Shown: positions 1 to 7,202, numbered from the stretch's first letter. The stretch: DNA of 10,826 nucleotides from SM23-73-3 sp965369445 (GCA_965369445.1 CBDUQU010000109.1:1-10826); one strand, 5' to 3'. Made by a program: numbers and translations. The notes: generated by a model from the letters alone, not told the origin.

Positions 1-2159
1 ATGATGAAGCTCCGGATGTTGTACTGCTCTTCGGATGTGCCGTGGTCGATTTTCACCTTCTCCGCCTTAGTCTCCACCGATATGATCCCCAGTCTGGAGA
101 TGTGCTGCCCTAAGGAGAAGTCCGCTCCGAGCCTTCGTTGGGAGAACTCACCTGTCTTTTCGTGGTCATCAAACAGCTTTCTGCGATCGTCGCGATAGAA
201 GATATTGAGTTTGTAGGTTAAGTAGGTTTTGAATATGCGATCAGCTTTGAAGTTCAACTTATAGATCTGCTTCCTCTCGCCGTATTGGGCGTGGGTGGTT
301 ACCCGGTTTCCCACACCAAAGACGTTGGCGTCCACAAACTGCAGGAACCCCTCCGTCTGGTACTCATCATCATAGTGCGCGCCGACTCTGATGAGGCTGA
401 ACTTCTTTTCCTTGACTTTCAGCTTCAGCACGATCTCCTCACCGGTGGGATGCGTGGAGAAGTTGACCTTCTCGAATAGACCGGTACTGTGAATGTTGGA
501 TATGCCCGAATTGACCTTGTGCCAGTTGAACGGTTCGCCTGCCTTCTGGGGGAAGTTTCTCATCACCATCCAGTTTCGGGTTCGCCTGTTTCCGGAAAGG
601 TCGATGCGAGAGATATCCCCTTCATTTATTTTCACCTCCAGCCCGGCAGAGGTAGAATCATAGCTGGCCTCCTCGACATGGGCCAGACTATATCCGTCCC
701 CATGGTAAATTGCCGCGGTCGAATCCAGAATCCGCTGCACATCATTATGGTTGAACACCTCCATGGGGCGAAAGTCGACCCGCTGGAAGAGGATGGAGTC
801 GGGGTAGATGGTATTGTTTTGAAAAGATATCCCTTTCAGTGGAGGATTCTCGGTCAGGCGGAAACAGAGGGAATACTCGTGCGACCCCATGGTCTTGAGC
901 CAGGCATGGACATCGGAGAAAAGACCGCAGGCATATACTTTCTCCAGATCCGATTTGATTTGATCTACGGTGACGTAACTTTCGGGTCTGATTCTTGTGA
1001 GTTCCCGGATGAAGTCAGTCTCGATTTTATCATTACCTTGAAAGTCCAATTCACATATCTTAAACTCAGGAGAGTTGGATTCTGATCCCCCGGGATTGGC
1101 CTCGGAGATGATCGTTCTTATTTTAGAAATCAGGCCTTCTGCGGTGGCTTCTCCTGCGGCGATAAGCTCGGCTACTCGGTCAAAATCCATGGAGGAGAAC
1201 TCAGAGATATCCGGGGTGATTCCAAGGTCCGCCTTTCCCAGTTCCTCTCTTTGCTTCGGCAGCGACATGATGGTGGTAGCCTGGTTGGCCACATCCAGCG
1301 CGGTCTTGATCCTGTCCGCGGGGAGGAGGGGGGAGACGGTATTGACCGCGATAACCACGTCCGCCCCCATCTCTTTGGCCACGTCCACCGGTATGGGATC
1401 CACCAACCCCCCGTCTACCAGTAGCCTTTCTCCCGACTCCACCGGGCTGATGGCTAAGGGAATGGCCATGGTGGCCCGCAGCGCTTCTGCCAGATCACCC
1501 GAATCAAGAATCACCCTCTCCCCGGTCACCAAATCTGTGGTCACGGCCCGGAAGGGAATCCTCAGATTGTCGAAGCTGGAGTAGGGTTTCTTGAACCATC
1601 TTGACGTCAAACTGGCCCGCATGCATAGATTAGTGAAAAGATTGGTGAGCTTCTGACCCGAGGTGAGAGCGGTAGGTATGTATGGTTTCAGCCCATCTAA
1701 GCGAAACCGAAAAAGCGAACCCTCCTTTTCCTCTCTTTGGGAAAGAAAAAGCGAGAGCCTTGGAGGTGTATCGATCAGAAGGTCGTTCCAGTCGATGTCC
1801 TTCGTAATTCTCTCCAACTCTTCGGCCGAGTATCCTGCCGCATAAAGCCCGCCTAAGATTCCTCCCATGCTGGTGCCGGCGATAAAATCGATGGGTATCT
1901 TCTCTCTTTCGAAAACCTTCAAAATCCCGATCTGCGCCAGTCCTCTGGCTCCTCCTCCGGATAGAGCCAGACCGACTTTAGGTCTTCTGGTGGCTATCTC
2001 CAGAGGGAAGGAGACCTCCCTTCCCGAGCGCTTGAGAAAATCCAGGTGAATCTCTATGCTGTCCTTTTCGAGGGCGAACTCCGGCGCTGCCGAAGAATGA
2101 TGGCACCAGCCCAGAATAACATACAAAACCCCGATTAAAATTGTCTTCGAAAGTCTCAT
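1..2159 (-). CDS. Patatin-like phospholipase fused to POTRA domains and an Omp85/BamA-type barrel (3' end beyond window)
   Basis: I translated the minus strand by hand from ATG 2159-2157; the frame stays open for 719 codons to base 1, so the C-terminus is missing. Residues 1-25 look like a signal peptide (RLSK, then a hydrophobic stretch, ending SSAA). The patatin hydrolase core covers about residues 55-340: oxyanion-hole GGGARG at 68-73, nucleophile elbow GTSMGG with Ser97, and the catalytic Asp249 of a DGG motif. Three POTRA-like segments follow at about 366-440, 441-514 and 515-588. From about 590 the sequence resembles an Omp85 barrel (bacterial surface antigen family). The order signal-patatin-POTRA-barrel is that of type Vd autotransporters such as PlpD, so the lipase is expected to be exported through or displayed by its own outer-membrane barrel. 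A GGTGAGG site sits 2 bases upstream of the ATG (2162-2168). The substrate is unknown. It is transcribed divergently from ubiE. Confidence 0.9.
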   Translation of the reverse strand, partial: MRLSKTILIGVLYVILGWCHHSSAAPEFALEKDSIEIHLDFLKRSGREVSFPLEIATRRPKVGLALSGGGARGLAQIGILKVFEREKIPIDFIAGTSMGGILGGLYAAGYSAEELERITKDIDWNDLLIDTPPRLSLFLSQREEKEGSLFRFRLDGLKPYIPTALTSGQKLTNLFTNLCMRASLTSRWFKKPYSSFDNLRIPFRAVTTDLVTGERVILDSGDLAEALRATMAIPLAISPVESGERLLVDGGLVDPIPVDVAKEMGADVVIAVNTVSPLLPADRIKTALDVANQATTIMSLPKQREELGKADLGITPDISEFSSMDFDRVAELIAAGEATAEGLISKIRTIISEANPGGSESNSPEFKICELDFQGNDKIETDFIRELTRIRPESYVTVDQIKSDLEKVYACGLFSDVHAWLKTMGSHEYSLCFRLTENPPLKGISFQNNTIYPDSILFQRVDFRPMEVFNHNDVQRILDSTAAIYHGDGYSLAHVEEASYDSTSAGLEVKINEGDISRIDLSGNRRTRNWMVMRNFPQKAGEPFNWHKVNSGISNIHSTGLFEKVNFSTHPTGEEIVLKLKVKEKKFSLIRVGAHYDDEYQTEGFLQFVDANVFGVGNRVTTHAQYGERKQIYKLNFKADRIFKTYLTYKLNIFYRDDRRKLFDDHEKTGEFSQRRLGADFSLGQHISRLGIISVETKAEKVKIDHGTSEEQYNIRSFI

Positions 2160-2161
2160 AG

Positions 2162-2168
2162 CCTCACC
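2162..2168 (-). promoter_or_regulatory. Ribosome binding site of the patatin gene
   Basis: Reads GGTGAGG on the minus strand, just upstream of ATG 2159-2157. Its GGTGA core lies about five bases from the start. It supports this start, which is also the one that gives an intact signal peptide. Confidence 0.6.
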
Positions 2169-2231
2169 GTACAAAATATGACCACTCGAACTGCGAAAAG
2201 CAAGATAAATGTAAGACTCAGGCACTGCATT

Positions 2232-2268
2232 CTCCCCGTTTCGCGTAGGGGAGCCTTCAGGGTTCCCC
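2232..2268. repeat. Overlapping inverted repeats that can form mutually exclusive hairpins
   Basis: GGGGAGCC (2248-2255) can pair downstream with GGGTTCCCC (2261-2268 used; eight pairs including one G-T; loop TTCAG 2256-2260). Alternatively its GGGGAG part (2248-2253) can pair upstream with CTCCCC (2232-2237; loop 2238-2247). The two hairpins cannot form together. The element lies 75-110 bases upstream of the patatin start, so it could sit in that gene's leader. There is no clear U-tract on either strand, so a simple terminator is not supported. Confidence 0.45.
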
Positions 2269-2288
2269 AGCCAAGCCATCCTTCGACA

Positions 2289-2305
2289 TCCCGCCTTGGG
2301 CGGGA
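2289..2305. repeat. Perfect GC-rich inverted repeat (hairpin)
   Basis: TCCCGCC (2289-2295), loop TTG, GGCGGGA (2299-2305): a perfect 7-bp stem. It lies between the divergent patatin and ubiE genes, beside two other hairpins. No T-run follows on either strand, so it is more likely an interspersed palindromic element or a protein/RNA site than an intrinsic terminator. Confidence 0.5.
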
Positions 2306-2329
2306 GACGAATGTAAAGACTTCGTTAAG

Positions 2330-2355
2330 CGGGACAGCTGCAGATACTGCTCCCG
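2330..2355. repeat. Imperfect inverted repeat in the divergent region
   Basis: CGGGA-CAG (2330-2337) can pair with CTG-c-TCCCG (2347-2355), giving eight pairs and one bulged C. The loop contains CTGCAG. It is the third hairpin within about 125 bases of the same intergenic region. Confidence 0.35.
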
Positions 2356-2397
2356 ATTCGAGGGGAAAGCGAATATACCACACGCAGCAATTATGGC

Positions 2398-2426
2398 TTG
2401 ATTTTTGACACAATATTTGCTATCAA
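2398..2426 (+). promoter_or_regulatory. Candidate sigma70-type promoter for ubiE
   Basis: TTGATT (2398-2403), a 17-base spacer, then TATCAA (2421-2426): four of six matches to each consensus box, in an AT-rich patch within a GC-richer gap. A TTGACA also starts at 2405, but no good -10 box lies 17 bases from it. The site is about 110-140 bases upstream of the ubiE start. Assigned by eye only. Confidence 0.35.
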
Positions 2427-2565
2427 GTAGTCGTCCGAAACATCAGCGTTGCACATCAAGTATCAGAAAAGTGTTTTAACCCGGTGAAGCCGGCTCTGGA
2501 GACCTCAGGTATTCTGAGAAGCATGGCCGGTATTGGAGAACTTTCAAAGGAGAGAATCTCTTCTG

Positions 2566-3288
2566 GTGAACCTAAAGAATCATAGAGGGTGCAAACTGCC
2601 TTTACCCGATAACAGCAGGCTATTCTCAAGGATTGCCGCCACATACGATTTCTCAAATCATCTCCTCAGCTTGAATATCGACAAGAGATGGCGAAGAGAG
2701 CTGGTCAGGTGTGCCGGTGCAAAACCTGGAGACAGAATACTCGACATTTGCACCGGCACCGGTGACGTGGCCATCCGGTTTGCCCAAAACGATGAGATAG
2801 GAGAGATCGTGGGCATTGACCTCTCGGAGGAGATGCTTCGGATTGCCAGGAGAAAGACGAAAAGAAACGGACTTGGCAGGCGGATAACCCTGCTTGAAGG
2901 AGACGCCCTGCACCTTCCGTTTGAGGACAATCGCTTCGACACCGCCACCATCGCATTTGGCCTGAGAAACATCGAGCATCACCGGAAAGGAATCTGTGAG
3001 ATGGTGAGAGTACTGAGATATGGCGGGCAACTTCTGATACTCGAGTTCTCCCCTCCCGGTAACGATCTCTTCGGAATCTGTTACAGGTTGTGCCTCAACA
3101 CGATCATTCCCGCAGTTGGAGGAGTAATATCGGGTTCGACCAGGGCTTATCGATATCTATCTTCATCCATTGCCGGCTTTCCCAAGCCGGATCAAATCAT
3201 AAGACTGATGAAAACAGAGGGATTAAAAAAACTCTACTCTAAAAGATTGACCGGTGGGATAGCCTATATACATCGAGGTGAAAAATGA
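2566..3288 (+). CDS. ubiE: UbiE/MenG demethylmenaquinone (ubiquinone) C-methyltransferase
   Basis: SAM-dependent methyltransferase that methylates the quinone ring in the last step of menaquinone synthesis, or a C-methylation step of ubiquinone synthesis. It is cytoplasmic or membrane-peripheral. Numbering from GTG 2566, visible family marks are the YDFSN region near residue 27, the SAM-binding motif LDICTGTGD at 59-67, the UbiE signature FGLRN at 131-135, the RVLRYGGQLLILEF strand, the AYRYLSSSI segment, and the C-terminal LTGGIAYIHRG. Length is about 240 residues, normal for the family. The start is uncertain. TTG 2533 gives 11 more residues but lacks a good ribosome site. GTG 2566 has AAAGGAG at 2546-2552, 13 bases away. 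The stop overlaps the start of a small ORF (ATGA). No menaquinone neighbours are visible, so I cannot say which quinone is made. Confidence 0.9.
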   Translation: MNLKNHRGCKLPLPDNSRLFSRIAATYDFSNHLLSLNIDKRWRRELVRCAGAKPGDRILDICTGTGDVAIRFAQNDEIGEIVGIDLSEEMLRIARRKTKRNGLGRRITLLEGDALHLPFEDNRFDTATIAFGLRNIEHHRKGICEMVRVLRYGGQLLILEFSPPGNDLFGICYRLCLNTIIPAVGGVISGSTRAYRYLSSSIAGFPKPDQIIRLMKTEGLKKLYSKRLTGGIAYIHRGEK

Positions 3289-3428
3289 TTGGTATACTAT
3301 GGCTCGTTACTGCACCTAACATGAAATTTGACGTTAGTCCCGGTGGGAGTGGAGCTAAGCCAAATGCCTTTCCTCCGCTTCACAAATCCACAGAACGCCA
3401 GATCGCGAGAAAACCCCCATTTTGGTAG
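3285..3428 (+). CDS. Small ORF (47 codons) translationally overlapping ubiE; possible gene or gene remnant
   Basis: ATG 3285-3287 overlaps the ubiE stop TGA 3286-3288 as ATGA, and GAGGTG at 3275-3280 lies 4 bases upstream. This is the arrangement of a translationally coupled operon gene. The product begins MIGILWLVTAP and then becomes Gly/Pro/Lys-rich, ending at TAG 3426-3428. I recognise no family. A second reading frame (3419-3478) continues with a hydrophobic Gly-rich stretch, so the region could be a truncated or decayed gene that once followed ubiE. The strong start signal is what I see; that a peptide is made is inference. Confidence 0.3.
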   Translation: MIGILWLVTAPNMKFDVSPGGSGAKPNAFPPLHKSTERQIARKPPFW

Positions 3429-3498
3429 CTGCTCTGGTTTTAGGGGGCGGAATTGGAGTAAGGACAGGTTCAATATGAAAGCAGGAGCACATTAGGAT
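3429..3498 (+). promoter_or_regulatory. Short gap before the antiporter, with ribosome binding site
   Basis: AGGAG at 3483-3487 lies 11 bases upstream of ATG 3499. Just before, CCCCC (3414-3418) and the G-run near 3448 could pair, and AAAACC (3410-3415) could pair with GGTTTT (3440-3445). The loops are long and the structure is weak. No clear promoter is seen. Confidence 0.3.
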
Positions 3499-5508
3499 AT
3501 GGAAATACAATTACTTAAGGACATCGTTATCATAGTTGGACTATCGATTGTTGTTATCTTCATATGTCATCGAATTCGAGTGCCAGCAATTGTAGGATTC
3601 CTCTTGACCGGGATATTGGCAGGACCTCACGGAATGGGGTTGATAAAAGCGGCTCACGAAGTTGAAGTTCTGGCTGAAGTCGGGATGGTGTTGTTGCTTT
3701 TTACTATTGGAATCGAGTTCTCACTTAGAAACCTGTTGCAAATCAAGAAATCAATTCTGATAGGCGGTTCGCTTCAGGTGTTGCTAACCGTTTTGGTTAC
3801 TTTTGTCATAGCCAGGCAAATCGGTCAGCCCTTTGGGCAATCGATCTTTATAGGATTTCTTATATCCCTCAGCAGCACGGCCATTGTGCTCAAACTCATG
3901 CAGGAAAGGGCTGAAGTCGATAGCCCCCACGGACGGACTTCTCTTGCCATCTTGATCTTCCAGGATGTCATTATTGTTCCAATGATATTGGTCACGCCTC
4001 TGCTGGCCGGAGCGGCAGGGAATTTAGGCCAATCCCTCTTCGCTCTTGTGGCCAAAGGGATTGGAATCATTCTGTTGGTGATGGTTGGTGCTAAATGGCT
4101 TGTGCCACAGGCATTGTATCAAGTCGCCCGGACGAGAAGCCGGGAGCTTTTTTTGCTGAGCATTGTGGTAATTTGTCTGGCGGTTGCGTGGCTGACTTCC
4201 AGTGCGGGGCTTTCCCTTGCGCTGGGTGCATTTTTAGCAGGATTGATCATCTCTGAATCTGAATACAGTCATCAGGCATTCGGCAATATTTTGCCCTTCC
4301 GGGATCTCTTTATAAGTTTCTTTTTTGTCTCCATTGGCATGCTGTTAGACCTCGGTTTTCTTTTCCGGCAGCCAATGCTCATTGCGCTGATTGCTTTGGG
4401 CGTTTTAGCCTTAAAAACCATCATCGCTGGCTCTGTAGCCGTTTTATTAGGATTCCCACTTCGAACTACGATTTTGGTGGGATTTGCACTCAGTCAGGTT
4501 GGTGAATTTTCTTTCATTTTGTCTAAGACCGGTGTTGAACATGATCTGCTTGCTGCAAACATTTTTCAGTTGTTTCTGGCCGTTTCTGTGGTGACCATGG
4601 CGGCGACACCGTTCATCATAGCCCTGGCGCCTCGCATAGCAGATCATATCTTACGGCTGCCGCTGCCGAGAAGACTGAAATCGGGCTTCTATCCCGGGGC
4701 CGAGAGGAAGGTCGCGACCAAGAAAGACCACCTTATCATCATTGGCTTCGGAGTGAACGGTAGAAATGTAGCCCGGGTGGCCAGAGCAGCCGGCATTCCC
4801 TATGTGGTCATTGAAATGAACCCCGATACGGTGAGGAGCGAACAGGCAAGGGGTGAGCCGGTTTATTATGGCGATGCAACCCAAGAGCCGGTGCTTCAGC
4901 ACGCACACATCAAAAACGCAATGGTCGTGATTGTGGCAATCGCCGACCCTGCTGCCACCCGCAGAATTACCGAAATCTCCCGGAGACTTAATCCAAAAGC
5001 TCACATCATCGTACGAACGCGTTATCTCCAGGAAATGAAGCCCCTGTATGAGTTAGGGGCCACTGAGGTTATTCCGGAGGAGTTTGAAACCTCAGTGGAG
5101 ATCTTCTCTAGGGTCCTGGCGAAATATCTTGTCCCCAGAGACGAGATTGAGAAGCTTGTGGCCGAAGTGCGCTCAGACGGTTACCAGATGTTTCGAAGCC
5201 TTTCCTCAGAGTCGGTATCTTTTTCGGGTTTGAAAATTCAGCTTCCGGATGTTCAGGTGTGTGTTGTTCGAGTTGATGAAGCATCACCTCTAGCTGGAAA
5301 ATCGTTGGCTCAAATTGAGTTGAGGAAGAAATACGAAGTTGCCGTTCTGGCGATACGTCGAGACTCAAGAATATTGACCAGCCTTGACGGGGAGATGCTG
5401 CTGGCTGCCAACGATGTGCTTTTTGTTCTGGGGCCGCCGGATAAAATCGCCCTGGTCGCCAACTTGTTTCGAAGTCCAAAAGAAAGAGGGAAGGCACAGT
5501 GTGACTAA
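3499..5508 (+). CDS. Kef-type CPA2 monovalent cation:proton antiporter with RCK (TrkA-N/TrkA-C) domains
   Basis: Inner-membrane antiporter of the CPA2 family, expected to exchange K+ (possibly Na+) for H+. Residues about 5-385 form the Na+/H+-exchanger domain of 12-13 hydrophobic helices. Typical marks are RVPAIVGFLLTGILAGPHG near residue 27, FQD with Asp156, GAFLAGLIISESEYSH near 250, FFFVSIGML, and SQVGEFSF. A cytoplasmic RCK_N/TrkA-N domain starts at about 410 with the nucleotide-binding loop GFGVNG (416-421) followed by a strand ending in Glu. A TrkA-C domain covers about 575-655. The full length of 669 residues is normal for KefB/YbaL-like proteins. RCK domains usually gate the channel in response to nucleotides or other ligands. 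The gene appears to stand alone: gaps of 70 and 270 bases flank it, and no KefF/KefG-type partner is adjacent. Ion and ligand cannot be read from the sequence. Confidence 0.93.
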   Translation: MEIQLLKDIVIIVGLSIVVIFICHRIRVPAIVGFLLTGILAGPHGMGLIKAAHEVEVLAEVGMVLLLFTIGIEFSLRNLLQIKKSILIGGSLQVLLTVLVTFVIARQIGQPFGQSIFIGFLISLSSTAIVLKLMQERAEVDSPHGRTSLAILIFQDVIIVPMILVTPLLAGAAGNLGQSLFALVAKGIGIILLVMVGAKWLVPQALYQVARTRSRELFLLSIVVICLAVAWLTSSAGLSLALGAFLAGLIISESEYSHQAFGNILPFRDLFISFFFVSIGMLLDLGFLFRQPMLIALIALGVLALKTIIAGSVAVLLGFPLRTTILVGFALSQVGEFSFILSKTGVEHDLLAANIFQLFLAVSVVTMAATPFIIALAPRIADHILRLPLPRRLKSGFYPGAERKVATKKDHLIIIGFGVNGRNVARVARAAGIPYVVIEMNPDTVRSEQARGEPVYYGDATQEPVLQHAHIKNAMVVIVAIADPAATRRITEISRRLNPKAHIIVRTRYLQEMKPLYELGATEVIPEEFETSVEIFSRVLAKYLVPRDEIEKLVAEVRSDGYQMFRSLSSESVSFSGLKIQLPDVQVCVVRVDEASPLAGKSLAQIELRKKYEVAVLAIRRDSRILTSLDGEMLLAANDVLFVLGPPDKIALVANLFRSPKERGKAQCD

Positions 5509-5714
5509 CAGGAAGTCATCAGACGTCCTTCAGCCCGCGGCTTCATGACAAGCCCCTGGAAAGGGCGGGTCCAGAAAACCTCCAAAGTTCGGGCGGCCCA
5601 TTGTCACTCTTAACCAGGCAGAGGCTCTCTTCGATTCCTTCCCCGGCCCATGAAAAGTTCAGGGCAGTGGGGAAAGATGAATTGCCAAAGGGGGTTCCGA
5701 TTGCAGGACAGGAA

Positions 5715-5777
5715 ATGAACGAAAAAAACGGTTTTGGTGTCGACCCAAAAGACCGCTGCTTAATACAAAGAAGGTGA
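5715..5777 (+). CDS. Possible 20-codon leader ORF upstream of the GNAT gene
   Basis: ATG 5715 follows AGGA at 5705-5708 and runs 20 codons to TGA 5775-5777. The product starts MNEKNGFGVDPKDRC and ends in two Arg. The stop lies four bases before the next ATG (5782), so its 3' end covers that gene's ribosome site (AAGGTG 5771-5776). Such overlap can couple translation of a leader peptide to the next gene. The ORF also spans a hairpin. I recognise no homologue, and chance cannot be excluded. Confidence 0.25.
   Translation: MNEKNGFGVDPKDRCLIQRR
5729..5755 (+). repeat. Hairpin upstream of the GNAT-gene ribosome site
   Basis: CGG-TTTT-GG (5729-5737) pairs with CC-AAAA-(ga)-CCG (5745-5755): nine pairs with a two-base bulge and loop TGTCGAC. 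It ends 16 bases before the AAGGTG ribosome site, so it could affect translation of the downstream gene. No T-run follows. Confidence 0.35.
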
Positions 5778-5781
5778 TAAA

Positions 5782-6606
5782 ATGCCAAAAATTGAAACTC
5801 GCAATATGGACCTGACCACAGAATACTTCGTCGGAACCTGCAGTCACGTGGATGAATCGGATGAAACAGATGCCGTCGCCAAGAGAAGGATCAAATGGTT
5901 CCGAGACATGCATAAAAGAGGTTTACGGGTCAAGGTGGCTCTTCTGGATGAGAAGCAGATCGGCTTTCTGTACGTTATGCCCATCGAAATATGCCCCTGG
6001 GGACCTCTGGGAGAGGATTTGATGGTCATTCCGTGCCTGGTTGTTCTGGATAAAGAGAAGAATCAGGGTGCAGGCTCAGCGCTGGTTGCCGAGGTGGAGG
6101 AGGAAGCCCGGCGTCAAGGTAAGAAGGGAATTGTCACCACAGGATATTATAGTGATTTCTGGTTCATGCCGGCACCGTTTTTCGAGAGGCTGGGTTTCTC
6201 GGTGGTAGGGGATATCAGGAAAGTAACGGCCGAGGGGCAGGAAGAATATCTGAACAAAGAGGCATTACTGTGGAAGGTATTCGATTCTTCCGCCCGGCCA
6301 CCAGAATCCCTTAAGCCCAACTACCGGTTCAAGCCCGTTCCCGGCAGGGTGGTAGTTGACCTCTTCTGGAACACATTCTGCGCCACCAGTAACGGAGAGG
6401 CTCAACGCGTCCGGGAAGTTGCTGTCGAGTTTGGTGATTCGGTCGTGCTCAATGAATATTCTGCTGACGATCCAGCCATTTTCCGACAATATCAACTTCC
6501 GCGCGGAATCTTTGTCAATGGTCGGGAGATCGGATGGGGGTATGAGGCACCCAAAGACGGCATCCGCAAGGCTATCTCTGAAACGGTAGGCAAAAGTAAA
6601 TCCTGA
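5782..6606 (+). CDS. GNAT-family N-acetyltransferase with C-terminal YoaP-like domain
   Basis: Cytoplasmic two-domain protein of 274 residues. Residues about 1-165 form a GNAT acetyltransferase fold. The acetyl-CoA pyrophosphate loop is at 93-100 (KNQGAGSA, matching the R/Q-x-x-G-x-G/A pattern with Lys in first place), and the later FFERLGF element is typical of the family's last strands. Residues about 180-265 match the YoaP-like tail, a thioredoxin-like fold. Its active-site region reads F-C-A-T-S with a single Cys200 (CxxS), so any redox action would be monothiol. The segment LPRGIFVNG resembles the cis-Pro strand of thioredoxin folds. The start is supported by AAGGTG at 5771-5776, five bases upstream. 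The next gene begins 36-66 bases downstream on the same strand, so the two probably form an operon. The acetylated substrate is unknown. Confidence 0.82.
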   Translation: MPKIETRNMDLTTEYFVGTCSHVDESDETDAVAKRRIKWFRDMHKRGLRVKVALLDEKQIGFLYVMPIEICPWGPLGEDLMVIPCLVVLDKEKNQGAGSALVAEVEEEARRQGKKGIVTTGYYSDFWFMPAPFFERLGFSVVGDIRKVTAEGQEEYLNKEALLWKVFDSSARPPESLKPNYRFKPVPGRVVVDLFWNTFCATSNGEAQRVREVAVEFGDSVVLNEYSADDPAIFRQYQLPRGIFVNGREIGWGYEAPKDGIRKAISETVGKSKS

Positions 6607-6672
6607 GTGTCTCGAGGCTGAGATTTTAGGAGATAACGGTACATGACCGGGAAGTCGGAAAGGAGCAGAATT

Positions 6673-7023
6673 ATGGGTGAGGGAAAGATAGAAAAATTCC
6701 AAAAAGAGAGAGAAAGACTTAACCAAATAGTGATGAAATACGTCGGAACCAACATCAAAAGATTTTTCAGCATCGACTCGCAGGTCTATCGCCAAGGTGC
6801 ACTGCCGGTCAAGACAAAGGAGCTTTTGGGTCTGGTCTCTTCATTGGTGCTCAGATGCGACGACTGCGTGAAATACCACATCATCCGGTGCCACGAGGAG
6901 GGCCTGAAGGACGATGAGCTTGACGAGACCCTTGCTATCGGTCTGGTGGTGGGCGGCTCCATCACCATCCCCCATCTGAGAAGAGCTCTCGAAGCTTGGA
7001 ATGAGTTGAAAGCGGCAGAGTGA
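6673..7023 (+). CDS. Carboxymuconolactone decarboxylase family protein, AhpD-like
   Basis: Small all-helical protein of the CMD/AhpD family. It carries the complete AhpD catalytic pattern E-x11-C-x2-C-x3-H: KTKE, then RCDDCVKYH (Glu50, Cys62, Cys65 and His69 from ATG 6673). This points to a dithiol peroxidase or disulfide-reductase role rather than gamma-carboxymuconolactone decarboxylation. The C-terminal GGSITIPHLRRAL segment is common in this subfamily. Two starts are possible. ATG 6643 has AGGAG ten bases upstream. ATG 6673 has AAGGAG (6660-6665) seven bases upstream and gives MGEGKIEKFQKERERL, which suits a short helical N-terminus better, so I chose it (116 residues, versus 126). It follows the GNAT-YoaP gene closely, suggesting a joint redox or detoxification role; that link is inference. 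Confidence 0.85.
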   Translation: MGEGKIEKFQKERERLNQIVMKYVGTNIKRFFSIDSQVYRQGALPVKTKELLGLVSSLVLRCDDCVKYHIIRCHEEGLKDDELDETLAIGLVVGGSITIPHLRRALEAWNELKAAE

Positions 7024-7144
7024 CGCCAGGACGGAAAAAGGGGACAAGGAAGGTTGTCACTCGCCGCTGGAATGGTCGATCGCTGGGTTGGGTTACCCTT
7101 CTTCACGTGTTTCAATCGAGCAGTGATTATTTTGACCGGGGGGC

Positions 7145-7173
7145 TTGACTTTCAAACTTCTTTTGCGTAGTTT
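7145..7173 (+). promoter_or_regulatory. Candidate promoter upstream of the aminomutase gene
   Basis: TTGACT (7145-7150; five of six to the -35 consensus), a 17-base spacer, then TAGTTT (7168-7173; three of six to the -10 consensus). If used, it gives a leader of over 200 bases before ATG 7401 that includes the hairpin and direct repeats below it. Confidence 0.3.
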
Positions 7174-7188
7174 TAACGGGGAAGAATT

Positions 7189-7202
7189 CCCTTGAATAAG
7201 GG
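7189..7202. repeat. Small inverted repeat
   Basis: CCCTT (7189-7193), loop GAAT, AAGGG (7198-7202), a perfect 5-bp stem just downstream of the candidate promoter. It is too short to call a terminator; it may be an operator half-site pair or chance. Confidence 0.2.

Larger units (their letters stand above)
5509..5781. other. Intergenic region between antiporter and acetyltransferase
   Basis: The plus-strand frame 5505-5777 has no stop for 91 codons but no convincing start before ATG 5715, and the minus strand is open as well, so it is weak evidence for a gene. The region contains a hairpin (5729-5755), a 20-codon ORF and the ribosome site of the next gene. No promoter stands out. Confidence 0.4.

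Noticed and set aside
489..1584. Two long plus-strand ORFs (489-1085 and 1075-1584)
   Set aside because: They are antisense shadows of the patatin-BamA gene, whose minus-strand frame is continuous and carries catalytic motifs.
1990..2010. Suspected frameshift between the signal peptide and the patatin core
   Set aside because: A first reading gave a stop, but this was a copying slip with one extra C. Careful reverse-complementing shows a single open frame through the motif.
3419..3478. Hydrophobic Gly-rich 19-codon stretch as a separate membrane peptide
   Set aside because: It has no start codon or ribosome site; noted only as a possible remnant linked to the small ORF after ubiE.
3289..3498. 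Cyclic di-AMP riboswitch upstream of the antiporter
   Set aside because: Such riboswitches regulate K+ transport genes, but I see none of the long conserved pairing expected; only weak, long-loop pairings are present.
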